13,449 nucleotides of DNA from Collybiopsis luxurians FD-317 M1 (GCA_000827265.1 KN834787.1:136447-149895); one strand, 5' to 3'; numbered from the stretch's first letter, positions 1-8,883 are shown. The notes: a model not told the origin generated them from the letters alone. Program-made: numbers and translations.

Positions 1-224
1 CCTCCTCAAGCTGTTCAGCAGCATTAAGCTTCCCAAGTGACCAGTATGTACTTGCAAGATTGGCCATGGAAGTCAATGTATCAGGGTGGTTATCCCCAAG
101 TACTTTCTTGCGCAAAGAAAGGACCTCCTCATCAAGCTGTTCAGCAGCATTAAACTTCCCAAGTGACCAGTATGTATTTGCAAGATTGGCCATGGAAGTC
201 AATGTATCAGGGTGGTTATCCCCA
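1..224 (-). repeat. 126-nt tandem TPR-coding repeats (left array)
   Basis: Positions 1-98 and 127-224 are copies with an exact 126-nt period, that is 42 residues, the usual kinesin-light-chain-type TPR spacing. On the minus strand each encodes a unit with HPDTLTSMANLA, TYWSLGK and NAAEQL. The copies differ at only 3 of 98 bases, and each difference changes an amino acid (Leu/Phe, Ser/Asn, Glu/Asp). The array continues beyond the left edge. Confidence 0.9.
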
Positions 225-1847
225 TATTTTTCTTTCTCCACTGAAGTTTGGCCTTATTTATTCTCTCAGCTTGTTTCCAAAATCCACTATGTGTGAAAAT
301 TTTTGCAAAGCTGTCCTGAACCTTTAAAGCTGGTAAAACTTCTAACAAATCTTCAAATTGACTGGCATGAACTAGCAGTTGTCTGAGCATCTGCAATTCC
401 TTGTCTGTTTGTCCATAGGGAGTTGCTTGTGCTAAAATTAACATTGCTGCTTGTTTTACATCTGGTTGATATTCACTAGTCTCTCTAATACATGCATGTA
501 TGACTGGGTGAAATGTAATTGACCCTTCAGACTCATTATATGACACAAGACATAATTGATGCAACTCCTCTATGCTTGTTTCAAATCTACCCTCTTCTTG
601 AAACAATGTTAAGAACTTTCTCATGTATTGGATTGCACTAGTGGGTGGATTTGAATTTCCTGGTTCAATATCCTCTCCAGTAAATGCAGCAGCTTGAGTA
701 AACATTGCTATTGGAATGGACAGGGGATGTAGGTAGGCACAAATTTGGCTAAAACACTGAGTTGAGTAACTCAATTGATCAAAGCTGAGCTTAAAAGTAC
801 TGTAAACAGTTTCCTGGTAGTTATCTACAGTTTTCAATCTATAATTAAGAATCTTTTTCTGCTGTGTTTTAAAGTAAGCCAAGTAATTCCCCAGTGTACA
901 GGTTGGGGCTTTGTGAATATATGCTCCTGCAGTTGCTACAGCTAGTGCATGATACCCCAGTGCATGCACAATTTCCATTGCAAAATCTTTATTCTCCTCA
1001 AAATGCTCTTTATGAGCATGTTTTAACAATAGTGTCACAGCATCCTCTTTGGAAAGATCACCAAAGTCAATGTGAGGCCCAGGAAATGCCATTTGAATTG
1101 TATCTCCAAGCCTGCTTGTTATGATAATATTCCCATGATCGCAACTAGCAATATACTCTTTGAGATAAAGCTGATCATTATCAGCATTGTCAAAAATGCA
1201 TAACCAGTTATCTTGATTCCTTGCTAGGTATTTCTTAACATCTTCAACTTTTTCACCAACCCCCAATGCTTTTCCAAGCTCATTAAAATTGGCAAGGAGT
1301 GCAGTTTTAGAGGTGGCATTAAAGAACCATATATTTGAGAATCTATGTGATTTTTTTAATTTCAGCATTCTAGCCAAAATATAGCTATGCCTCACTTGGA
1401 ATGATTTTGGGCAACAAATTGAAGGACAACTTGTGTTTTTCCAGTTCCCCCACTTGCAACAAGAGGGACCACTTTTTGCTGAAGAGCTGGTGTAGAAAAT
1501 ATTCTAACCAGTTTATCTAGGATATCCTGGCGACCAACAAAGTATTGAGTAGGAGATGGGCAGATCAGAACTTGTGAGGGTGACATAAACAGGTCTGGCT
1601 TTCCAGACTCAATTTGTTTTGCTAACTCAAGGTCAATCTCATGTTTCTACATATGGAGAGTTACATGTATCTTACCGTGATAGTGGTTTACTATAACATC
1701 TCTCCCAGCAGCATTGAACGTCGGTGATCCATCAATCCTGACACTAGATGCACCAGATAGTATGGATACCGACCCCGACGCTGTAATCACGTCAGTCACA
1801 CACTCAGAATTCATCGATTCACCACTTAGTGTATTCACCAGAGTCAT
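1..1847 (-). CDS. NLR-like NB-ARC/TPR protein, 3' partial, with a frameshift before the TPR array
   Basis: Fungal NLR-type STAND ATPase, presumed to act in non-self recognition or regulated cell death. Exons 1847-1676, 1621-1396 and 1342-1. Intron 1675-1622 (54 nt, GTAAGA..TTAG) and intron 1395-1343 (53 nt, GTGAGG..ATAG) both join in frame. The N-terminal ~60 residues are Gly/Ser/Asn-rich and hold the motif SPTFNAAGRDVIVNHYH. NB-ARC follows: entry motif YFVGRQDILDKL, Walker A ASGGTGKTQ, Walker B NWLCIFDNADN, sensor NIIITSR, and a GLPL-like LGYHALAVATAGAYI. After ~500 residues the frame reads QWRKKNMGITTLIH and stops at 199. The -1 alternative frame from about position 224 gives perfect TPR units (DNHPDTLTSMANLA) to the window edge. 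Read literally, the product is 513 aa without its TPR domain. The indel could be a real pseudogenising mutation or a sequence error beside an A5 run. Start chosen at the first ATG ahead of the motif region. Confidence 0.85.
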
Positions 1848-2523
1848 TTTGAAGCTGATGCCTTTTTGCAGTGGGAATATAATCTTGGGATGACCAAGAT
1901 AGAGACCTCTTGTAGCGTTGCATGGGGGGATGATGGCGGTTCGTGTTCAAGACGATGAAGGGCATTTGATTACTTTAATAAAGACAACGTGAGAACCTTG
2001 TTGACATGCTGTTGCTGATATGAAAGCCCAGAACGTGTCGATCAGATGTCAAAAGTTGGACACTCTTCATGCCCGTGGTTCACGGCGGTCGCATGGCGAT
2101 ACACCGTTTCCTTTTGTGATGTGGACAAGGGAAGGAAGGAAGGAAGGAAGGAAGGAAGTGTATTACACAGCATGGTCCAAGATCTGAAGGCCGGATTTCT
2201 GAGGAGTATCCCGATGCGGCACGAACAAAGGGAATCTAGAATCAGGATGTGGTTGAAACTTTTTCAGTCTGTCTTTGGCGAAGTTCAGATCATCTTACCG
2301 TTTCAAAACGAGGACTCTCGGTACGGCCCGGAAGGAACGTTCCGAAGCCGGCAATGTCGGTGGGAAAGTCACCCAAAACAGGCAACACGTCTTTTTGTCT
2401 TCCTTCTGACACTACATGTCGAAAGGCCCCATATTCTCCTTAATTATTTTGCTACGCGTGGATTGAGTGTATATGACCCACATGGCACCTCATCGGCCTA
2501 ACCCATACCCTCGCCGTTGAAAG
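1848..2523. other. Intergenic region between divergent genes
   Basis: This holds the 5' flank of the minus-strand NLR-like gene and the upstream flank of the plus-strand pseudogene at 2524. An open frame of 151 codons lies at 2046-2501 on the plus strand. It runs through a 4-nt microsatellite, overlaps a second open frame in another phase, and shows no recognisable domain, so I do not call it a gene. No RNA gene or mobile element was seen. Confidence 0.5.
2131..2158. repeat. (GAAG)7 microsatellite
   Basis: Seven perfect GAAG units, 28 bp, with one related AAGG just before. A simple tetranucleotide repeat in a non-coding stretch, likely length-variable between strains. Confidence 0.95.
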
Positions 2524-3776
2524 ATGTCAACGTCCGTGGTCGCTATCGCAAAAGACGTCTTTCCTCCACCCTAGTATAGCGCCGCAGCTGGTTGATGTCC
2601 ATACTGGTACGTCTTTTACTTTCTTTCTTTCAACTTTCTTTTACAAAGATGGTCATGGACAGATTACTCAGACGAAGATGACCTTCAACTAAGTTGACTC
2701 AAACGCTTCCTTCAGCTCCAGCATCAGGACTAGCCGCAGCTGTACCCAAACCATCCACAGTCGACCCTACCCGTGAACCTCATCTCCTCCTTTCTGTACC
2801 ACCATCCGCCATCCTTTGTCTACTTGCTCTCCCGACCACCTCTCTTTAATTACCTCTACCAACGACTCTAAATTCCCTCTTCGCCTTGCCCCACCTCTTT
2901 CCCGGTCATCGTCAACAACACCGTCGATGTCCAGTGATGACGACGACGATGACGGTGTAGGTGAATTAGGTCTGACCTTTCACTACCACCCCTGCCGCTG
3001 GAGACCGTTCTTCTAGGGACTCATTTCTTTCCGTTGTCGACGACGCTCTTCCATCATTTGCTATTCCTTCATCTAATAACACACCTCTCGCGGAGATGGA
3101 CAGATCAGGAGGATTCTGGAAGACGAGGTCCCTGTTTGTTTAGTGTATCCGCAGGAGGAGGCTGATGAAGAGGTCGAAGATGAATATGGGAACGGGTGCG
3201 GATACGATGAGGAGAGGACCCGTCCGGTCAAAACGACAGTGACGAATCACTACGGCTACGAAACCCTTTCACCTCTCCCTACTGAGCACGAGTCCATGGC
3301 GCCGCTGCCCCCTTCTTCCCCGCCTACCTCCCGCCCCAGCTCAAAATCTAGTTCCTGTTCCAGTAGATCAAGGATATCCAATGGCCGAGACTCTTCGTTG
3401 ATCCAAAAATTCTCCTCGAGCGGGTACAACACAAAATCAATGGAAACTTGTTCCCACATTCGATGAGACGAAATGGGCTCTAGTCCCGACTTTGGTTCCA
3501 ACGCGTAAGGAGAAGGAGAGAGTTCGTCTCCTAGTCATCCTGGGTGTTTGATATTCGGGGGAGCTGGGATATGGACGAGTTTGTACTCGAGAGTGTCGGG
3601 GAGTTGGAGCACGAAGGCGCGTGGTCTACCGGTGAAGAAGGCAGGACCAAGTTGATCTGCAGTAAGGGTGGTGTCTTTGACTCATGCCGATGTATTTTCG
3701 AGTCACATACAATTAAAATTGAAAAACCTAGAGCTAAATTTACTGCGCGTACGTTGAAGGTAGAGGTTCCTTAGCA
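2524..3776 (+). pseudogene. Decayed protein-coding gene of unknown function
   Basis: A chain of coding-like segments on the plus strand, none long enough alone and in changing frames. MSTSVVAIAKDVFPPP starts at 2524. A one-base shift gives PSIAPQLVDVHTG up to 2606, where a possible donor GTACGT and a weak acceptor near 2648 follow. Then come DYSDEDDLQLS, TLPSAPASGLAAAVPKPS, an Asp run SSDDDDDDG near 2931-2955, RSSRDSFLSVVDDALPSF near 3003-3057, the acidic YPQEEADEEVEDEYGNG from 3146 running on to the Ser-rich tract that ends at 3466, TKWALVPTLVPTRKEKERVR near 3476-3535, and the last segment 3544-3774 containing WDMDEFVLESVGELEHEG and ending KVEVP. Codon-like composition persists across the frame changes, so the simplest reading is a once-intact, largely disordered Ser/Pro/acidic protein that has collected several indels and stops. 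No family recognised. Some breaks could be unrecognised introns, but most segment ends lack good splice sites. Confidence 0.5.
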
Positions 3777-4510
3777 TGCTGTGCCTCAAGTTAGGCACGT
3801 CCAGGTTGAGCACTTCTTTCTCCACTTTCGACTAGCAGGTTCGTAGGCGCTTGGGCGGGGGTTCATCATCACTTGCGTACATTTCTTGTACGTATTAGTG
3901 ATTCGACATATATTAACATTTGCCATGAGTGATAGAAAAACTCAGAGAAGGAAAGATAAAAAAAAGTCGGATAGGGCCGCTCATCGACTCGAAAACAAAC
4001 ACGTCTGGAAAAGATCTTTTCTGATCCAAACGGCACTTTGCATTAAGGCACTCTGAGGAGAGAATAGTCCCATTCAAAAGGACGAAGCAGACATAGACGG
4101 GAAAACTGATGGTGAACGAAGAACTCACACATACATAGTATCGGACATATAGAGACAACTAATTTATTTGAACTCTTTGCTAGGGAATATTATAATATGG
4201 GGGAGGGGGGAGAGAATCGAACAGTTTTATTTAGAGGATTTGAGCATACTAGGCCGTTTTGTAACTCGTGAATATGTCCTCCATCGTTCCCCGGAACCCG
4301 AAATGTAGAGTATCTGCAGGCAAGATGGGTTTGGTGGCCAGGAAGTAGTCAGCTTGAAGCTAAGCTAATAGTTGGCAAGCTTAAGATGAAAAGAGAGCGG
4401 AGAGCAGTACACCAAGATTGAGGAAGAAGTCGAGAAGAAAGATACTTTTGCTGCTCGCTGGACGGCAGGCATTTAAAAATTTTTTCCATCGTGTCAATCG
4501 CAAGTTAGAC
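3775..4510 (+). repeat. Diverged direct repeat, copy 1
   Basis: Similar, in the same orientation and order, to 7462-8220. The best block is 3837-3884 against 7525-7572, with 45 of 48 bases identical. Further matching blocks include ATTCAAAAGG near 4073, CTCACAC near 4126, GTTGGCAAG at 4371 (partner 8046), a GAGAGCGG/AGTACAC block just after it, and an A/T-rich end near 4475-4495 (partner near 8180-8200). Copy 1 starts at the end of the pseudogene at 2524-3776. The minus strand carries an open frame at 4158-3913 whose middle part aligns with copy 2 codon by codon (LLN..I.S....AK..L.Q.R). No terminal inverted repeats or target duplication were recognised. Confidence 0.75.
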
Positions 4511-5045
4511 ACACCAATGTGGATGTTCCTCTAACGAAGCAAAGTGAAGCTGAAATAGAACGTGAATCACTACCTTTAAGCGTCGGTCGGTCTGTTCCGC
4601 TCCTGACAATCCGCCAAAACACCAAAACAGAGGCCTTTTATTTTCTCAGAGTTTGGCGGAGAAGTTGCTATGTAAAAAGCAACGAAGGACTAGAATCATC
4701 CGTACCTGCATCCGTATCCATATCCAAACCCTCGTGGACTCCATCACACTGTGGAACGACATCAGTGTCGCTGAAGCAAGACTCCCAACATTCACATTGA
4801 CTAAGCGTCTCTCGAATCCTTCCCGCACCAGTCTCATTGTTCTGTACAATATACTTATAAGGATTCAAGAAAGAACCGTAGCGCACCAATTATTTCCTCC
4901 CCGAGCCACAGACTTTTGCCTGCGTCTCATCGCATGCTTTGATTTCCATTTGTATGGAAACACATGACTGGAAGAGCCTGCCGTTCGGCAGCGCGGCAAA
5001 GTGATCACCAAAAATTATGTGGCGGTTACTTTAACCTTAACTTCT
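4511..5045. other. Intergenic region upstream of the kinase-like gene
   Basis: Open frames here overlap on both strands and show no domain, so none is called. Two compact inverted repeats lie close to the start codon at 5046. One is TTTCCAT-TTGT-ATGGAAA at 4943-4960 (7-bp stem, 4-nt loop). The other is CTGCCG-TT-CGGCAG at 4978-4991, a 14-bp near-palindrome about 55 bp upstream of the ATG that could be a site for a dimeric regulator. No clear TATA box was found within 100 bp of the start. Confidence 0.45.
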
Positions 5046-6268
5046 ATGATGTTGGCAAATTCGATTCGTCCTGTGCTCCCCAAAGTGGCCCGCCAGTCAT
5101 CTTCCTACGCTCCAAATCACTGGCTCAAGTAAGTGCATACTAATTACTCGAGTGCATTTGTCATCTTTATCATAGTCGTAGACCAGTTGAAACGTACTAC
5201 GCAGTTGGTGGCAAATTGAACATCACGCTCTCCAAGTCTAAAGAAATCGTAACGACTCAAATTAAGCAAGCTTTTCTCCCATTCACGAATTCTGCTTTGC
5301 TTGTAGTCGAGCTGCCTCCAATCTCACATCTTCCTCGTCTCTGTGTCCTAAAGCTCTTTGACCGCCGCTACCTCACCACGCGTGGAGTATTTGAGCGAGA
5401 CCTGTGGACAGAGGAGGTTGAAACTGATTTCCAAGAACAGATACATGATTATATAGGCCGATACTCTTCTACTCCAGAGTGCGACCTTCTAACTAGAGGT
5501 GGGCTTGTACATGACAACCCTCCGCGATGGCATGATGAATTATTATTTTGGTCCGAATCCCAGAAAGCATTCCACAAAGAATGCGACGCATATGCTCATC
5601 TTTCGGAGGCACAAGCAACAGGTCTAGTACCTCGTTTTTATGACTCCGTCCGCCTCCCCATGATGTTCGATGCATCTCTCCATTCTTCGGTCTCTCACAT
5701 AGATGGCATCTTGATTGAATACATTCCAGGGCGTACGATGGCTTCCTTCAAGAAGGGTGAACTATCTTGCGAAGCAGCAGAAAGTGTCTCGCAGAGAGTT
5801 CTTGAGATGGGTCGACGCTTGCGCCGTATCGGTGTTCTCCACAGCGACATCCATCTAAACAACATCTTACTTCGACAAACAGATAATTCACCAGTCCTCC
5901 TTGACTGGGCCCTTGCAGAATGCAGATATGTCACTGCACCTCTGGCGGAGCGTTGGTCCAAGGGCCACTGGGACTTCAACAAAGACCTGAGACTCTGCTT
6001 AATGGGTTATGGTGAAGATGACAGTTCCAAATTGAAGTGGCGTCTAATGGAAACCCCACTTTCTGATGCACAGCGAATACAATGGGCATTGAATTGGGGA
6101 GATGATGGATACCAGAGGCAAAATAATCGGATTGGTGAGCTTCCTGAAGAGGTACGGAAGCATTTTTATTATGAAGATCAGTCGGTGAATTCTGCCGAGG
6201 GCTTGCGTTGGCGCATAAAGTCTGGGATTCGCTCGCGACTTCATGATGATCCAGTACCTTCCGAGTAA
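5046..6268 (+). CDS. Protein-kinase-like protein (divergent eukaryotic kinase fold), 391 aa
   Basis: Exons 5046-5128 and 5176-6268. The 47-nt intron 5129-5175 has donor GTAAGT, branch region TACTAAT and acceptor CATAG. A second AG six bases downstream (5181) would also stay in frame and delete two residues. The N-terminal conserved block is PVETYYAVGGKLNITLS followed by AFLPFTNSALLVVEL. Kinase landmarks: VLKLFD with the presumed ATP-binding Lys87, FHKECDAY with the presumed alpha-C Glu163, hinge ILIEYIPGRTM, catalytic loop HSDIHLNN with Asp252 and Asn257, and metal-binding LLDWALA (Asp271) in place of DFG. This HxDxxxxN/DW pattern resembles the RIO/aminoglycoside-phosphotransferase side of the kinase superfamily and is common in paralogues of unknown substrate in agaricomycetes. 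All core residues are present, so it is probably catalytic and cytosolic. No signal peptide or membrane segment. Two ATGs are adjacent at 5046 and 5049; the first was chosen. Confidence 0.85.
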
Positions 6269-6916
6269 ATGGGTGTTATTCCACGCATGATTACATAGTT
6301 TATTTGTAGATGTACTTAATCCAACCAGCACCTAGCAGACATAAGACCTGGTCAAGATGACTATGCAGGGATCAGGAGTCGAAACTATAGTATAAGCCTC
6401 AGGTATGCTGCATTAATCTGTTGCGCCGTTAATTATGATTTCGGAATCTTGCGGGAGGCATGGGATATTAGTACTGCACACCTTATCCGTTTGTGTTACG
6501 CACCACCCACCTACCAGATCGGAAATCAGCGAAACTCGAGGCGACTGGCCACAATTTGCACTGTTGAATCAGAACAAGTCATCCAGTGTCGGGCAATATG
6601 GATTTTGAAGAAGATCAGAACATCCCCCACAAGTCGATGTATTTTTGAGCTCAGACAATAAAGATTGGGAGCCCACTTGTGGCAAATTATATGTGTTCGT
6701 ATGATACGTCCCGGAGTTCCTCACGCACGAGCATGACATTTGGTTTGCAACATCTTTTATGTGGCAAATGACTCGCTAGTGTGGCAAACTGGTCGCCACA
6801 GTGCTCTACGAGGACACACAGATTACACCATCCTTGAAGGGGCTATAAATCTATGATTTCCATCCAAGGCTCTACCATCTTCAACATCCAATTTTATCAA
6901 AGCCCAGTACTCGATA
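6269..6916. other. Intergenic region with clustered TGTGGCAAA motifs
   Basis: No convincing gene. A 70-codon open frame at 6449-6661 has no recognisable content. The 10-mer TGTGGCAAAY occurs at 6678-6687, 6760-6769 and 6780-6789. The last copy forms a small inverted repeat with GCCACA at 6795-6800. These copies lie 60-170 bp upstream of a TATAAAT element and could be regulatory sites for the gene starting at 6917. Confidence 0.4.
6844..6850 (+). promoter_or_regulatory. Candidate TATA box (TATAAAT)
   Basis: TATAAAT in the context GGGGCTATAAATCT, 73 bp upstream of the predicted ATG at 6917. The match and distance fit a core promoter for the small three-exon gene, but there is no transcription evidence. 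Confidence 0.4.
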
Positions 6917-7434
6917 ATGCCACTCGTAGATCTCATCAAGGCGGAACTCACCTCGGTGAAGTCTAGCATACTTCCGTCTTCGTTCAATACTGATTTTTGA
7001 TGCAGAGCCACATGAAATTAAATGGTCCAATGTCCAAGTACTTGAGAACGGTACTTCAAAGGCGCTTCGAGAGCATCGATCAGGAATGGCAAATAGCTCG
7101 AGAAAACAGCGGCCAAGCGGCACGACTACATGGAGACAACAAGTCACTTACAAAAGGCGCTTATACTATTTGGTTCACTTGTTCAAAAGCTAGAGGCAAT
7201 AGCCCACCGTCCCATATCATCAGCCTTATAGAAGGGGCAGAATTTCGTCCAGCTGATATAGTACTACAAGGAAGATTTGTTGAGCCGGTCCCCGAGCTTA
7301 CTGAGGAGAAATTTAAATCCGCCATCATAGAAATGCTTCAGGTAGGTCGAGTTTTTCTAATACTCGAAGGACGAAGCTAAAATGTCAAGTAGAAAGCCGA
7401 GGTTGAAGAAGAGGTTTATCAGGCATCGAAGTAG
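6917..7434 (+). CDS. Predicted 138-aa hypothetical protein, three exons
   Basis: Exons 6917-6955, 7006-7341 and 7393-7434. Intron 1 (6956-7005, 50 nt) has GTGAAG, branch-like ACTGATT and TGCAG. Intron 2 (7342-7392, 51 nt) has GTAGGT, branch-like GCTAAAA and AGTAG. Both are phase 0 and the splices stay in frame. The protein begins MPLVDLIKAELTS, has a basic helical-looking stretch (KYLRTVLQRRFESIDQEW), a middle segment with IEGAEFRPADIVLQGRF, and a charged C-terminus ending KAEVEEEVYQASK. No signal peptide, membrane segment or known domain was recognised. The frame stays open upstream to about 6857, so another 5' exon is possible. It lies downstream of the kinase-like gene on the same strand and immediately before repeat copy 2. 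The match of splice sites, frame and an upstream TATA element supports a gene, but it could be a fragment of a larger lost gene. Confidence 0.45.
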
Positions 7435-7461
7435 ACCCAGGTTTACCACGCATAATAGAGC

Positions 7462-8220
7462 CTCCTCAGCTTGACGCTGGGCTTAGGCTCATCCAGGATC
7501 AGCACTTTCTCTCCACTTCCGGCCAGGTTCGTAGGTGCTTGGGCGTGGGTTCATCATCACTTGCGGACATTTGTTGTGTGTATTAGTAGTGATTCGATGT
7601 ATAATAATAAACATTTGCGCGTGTAGAAGAAAAAGTAAGAGAAGGAAAAAAAAAAGGATCTGAGGGCCAGTCATTGACTCCAAAGCGAATGACCTTGACA
7701 AATCTTGGCTGATTCAGAAAACGCTTCGCATCAATGCTTTTTGTGGAGGGAATAATCATATTCAAAAGGGCAAATTAGACAAAAAATAACCAGTCTGGAA
7801 AGCTGATGCTGAACGTAGAACTCACACGTGCATACTAAGTATTGCAGCCTCGGACCCGGCAATGAGTCGAACTGGGAAGTGGGCCATTTGGTGCTCAAAA
7901 TTCAATGATTTGGAATCTAGTACTTAGCGGAAATAGTAGATAGACTTTTTCCAACTCCGTATCCCTTCAACGCTTTGGCATCTGGCCCTTTGAACCCTCT
8001 TCCTCTCAACTCGACGGCGTAAATTATGGTTCAGAATACTGTTTTGTTGGCAAGTTTGGTAAGGGCGAGAATGAAAGGAGAGCGGAAAGTAGTACACTGG
8101 AAGAAGTCAAGAAAAAAGGTGACTGCGTCGCGGTGACATAGTTCTCTGCCGTTTGCCGAGCGGCCGGTATTTTATTCTTTAAAATTTTTCGCATCATGTC
8201 GGCAGTTTGCAGCGTGTCTT
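7462..8220 (+). repeat. Diverged direct repeat, copy 2
   Basis: Partner of 3775-4510, lying about 3.7 kb downstream in the same orientation just after the stop codon of the small gene at 6917-7434. The best block is 7525-7572 (45 of 48 bases identical to copy 1). On the minus strand an ATG at 8203 inside CATGATGCGAAAAAT aligns with an ATG inside CACGATGGAAAAAAT in copy 1. A GTGAGTTCT donor-like site near 7820 also aligns with one in copy 1 near 4125. Open frames in the two copies align for about 20 codons and then go out of phase. These look like relics of a duplicated segment that once held minus-strand coding sequence. No intact gene is present here. Confidence 0.75.
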
Positions 8221-8883
8221 CCACATCCCGTCTCGAAATTTTTCAGGTAGAACGACTGTTCAAGCTTCGTTCGCTCTATTATTCTTACTTGGTCGTTACA
8301 TTCTTGGTGGGTTCAGTCAGAGTCGGGTAATCAGGAAGAAGAGAGAATCGGCTTGGTGAGTTCATCCCCAACTTTTTTTTCCTTTCATCTCTTCTAGTGT
8401 TTCGTTTTTCTTCTACATGACGATTTCTCGACCGAATGCTTTAGGAAGTGCCGTCTGAAGCAGGAAACGCCTTTTCCAAGGCTGTTTTCTGCCGAGTCGA
8501 TACCCGGTTCTCTGATCTTTTCGCTTTTTCTTGCCTTTTTTTTTCTCTATCGTTCTTTCTTTATGCAAGCCGTTCAACATACGCTGACCACAGCCTCTTC
8601 TATATAGAAACAGTAACTCAAATATGACCGACCTGTACTACTCGAAGTCTTGTATCCATAATCCTTTTAATGAAAAAAATATTTCCATGACTTTTCACTG
8701 TGGCATCGTTCGAATTTCAGCCTCTCGCCCGAGTATCTTCCCGTCTACTTCCTTCAGCATACACTCCCGCGCTTAGAAATCTGGCTGCGAGATAGCGCTC
8801 GAATACAAGGCTAACAGTATACAGAGTTCGTCTGATTGAACATACAAACAAAAAAAAAAACATTCGACCCAGCTCCGAGCACC
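8221..8883. other. Intergenic region, pyrimidine-rich, downstream of the GH20 gene
   Basis: No gene called. The stretch has several T/C-rich runs (near 8370-8400 and 8520-8565). A GTGAGT..CTAG stretch at 8356-8398 resembles an intron but has no flanking coding sequence. A 50-codon open frame from the ATG at 8624 has no recognisable content and is treated as chance. The A-rich run near 8850 lies just past the GH20 stop codon, where its 3' UTR would be. Confidence 0.45.

Noticed and set aside
2046..2501. 151-codon plus-strand open frame
   Set aside because: It runs through a GAAG microsatellite, overlaps another open frame, has no domain and no splice or promoter support.
3685..3725. Similarity of CGATGTATTTT..GAG to 6637-6665 as an extension of the direct repeat
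   Set aside because: An 11-base match with loose flanks is expected by chance in a window of this size.
4195..4265. Minus-strand GTTCGATTC box as a tRNA
   Set aside because: The flanking bases do not pair as a T stem and no anticodon arm or acceptor stem is present.
4519..4967. Overlapping 60-100 codon open frames on both strands
   Set aside because: No recognisable protein features and mutual overlap in several phases.
3775..8220. Direct repeats as LTRs of a retrotransposon
   Set aside because: The copies are too diverged, no TG..CA ends or target duplication could be defined, and the interior has no gag/pol, primer-binding site or polypurine tract.
8624..8776. 50-codon open frame beginning MTDLYYSKS
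   Set aside because: Short, without domain or neighbouring exons, although a TATATAG lies upstream.
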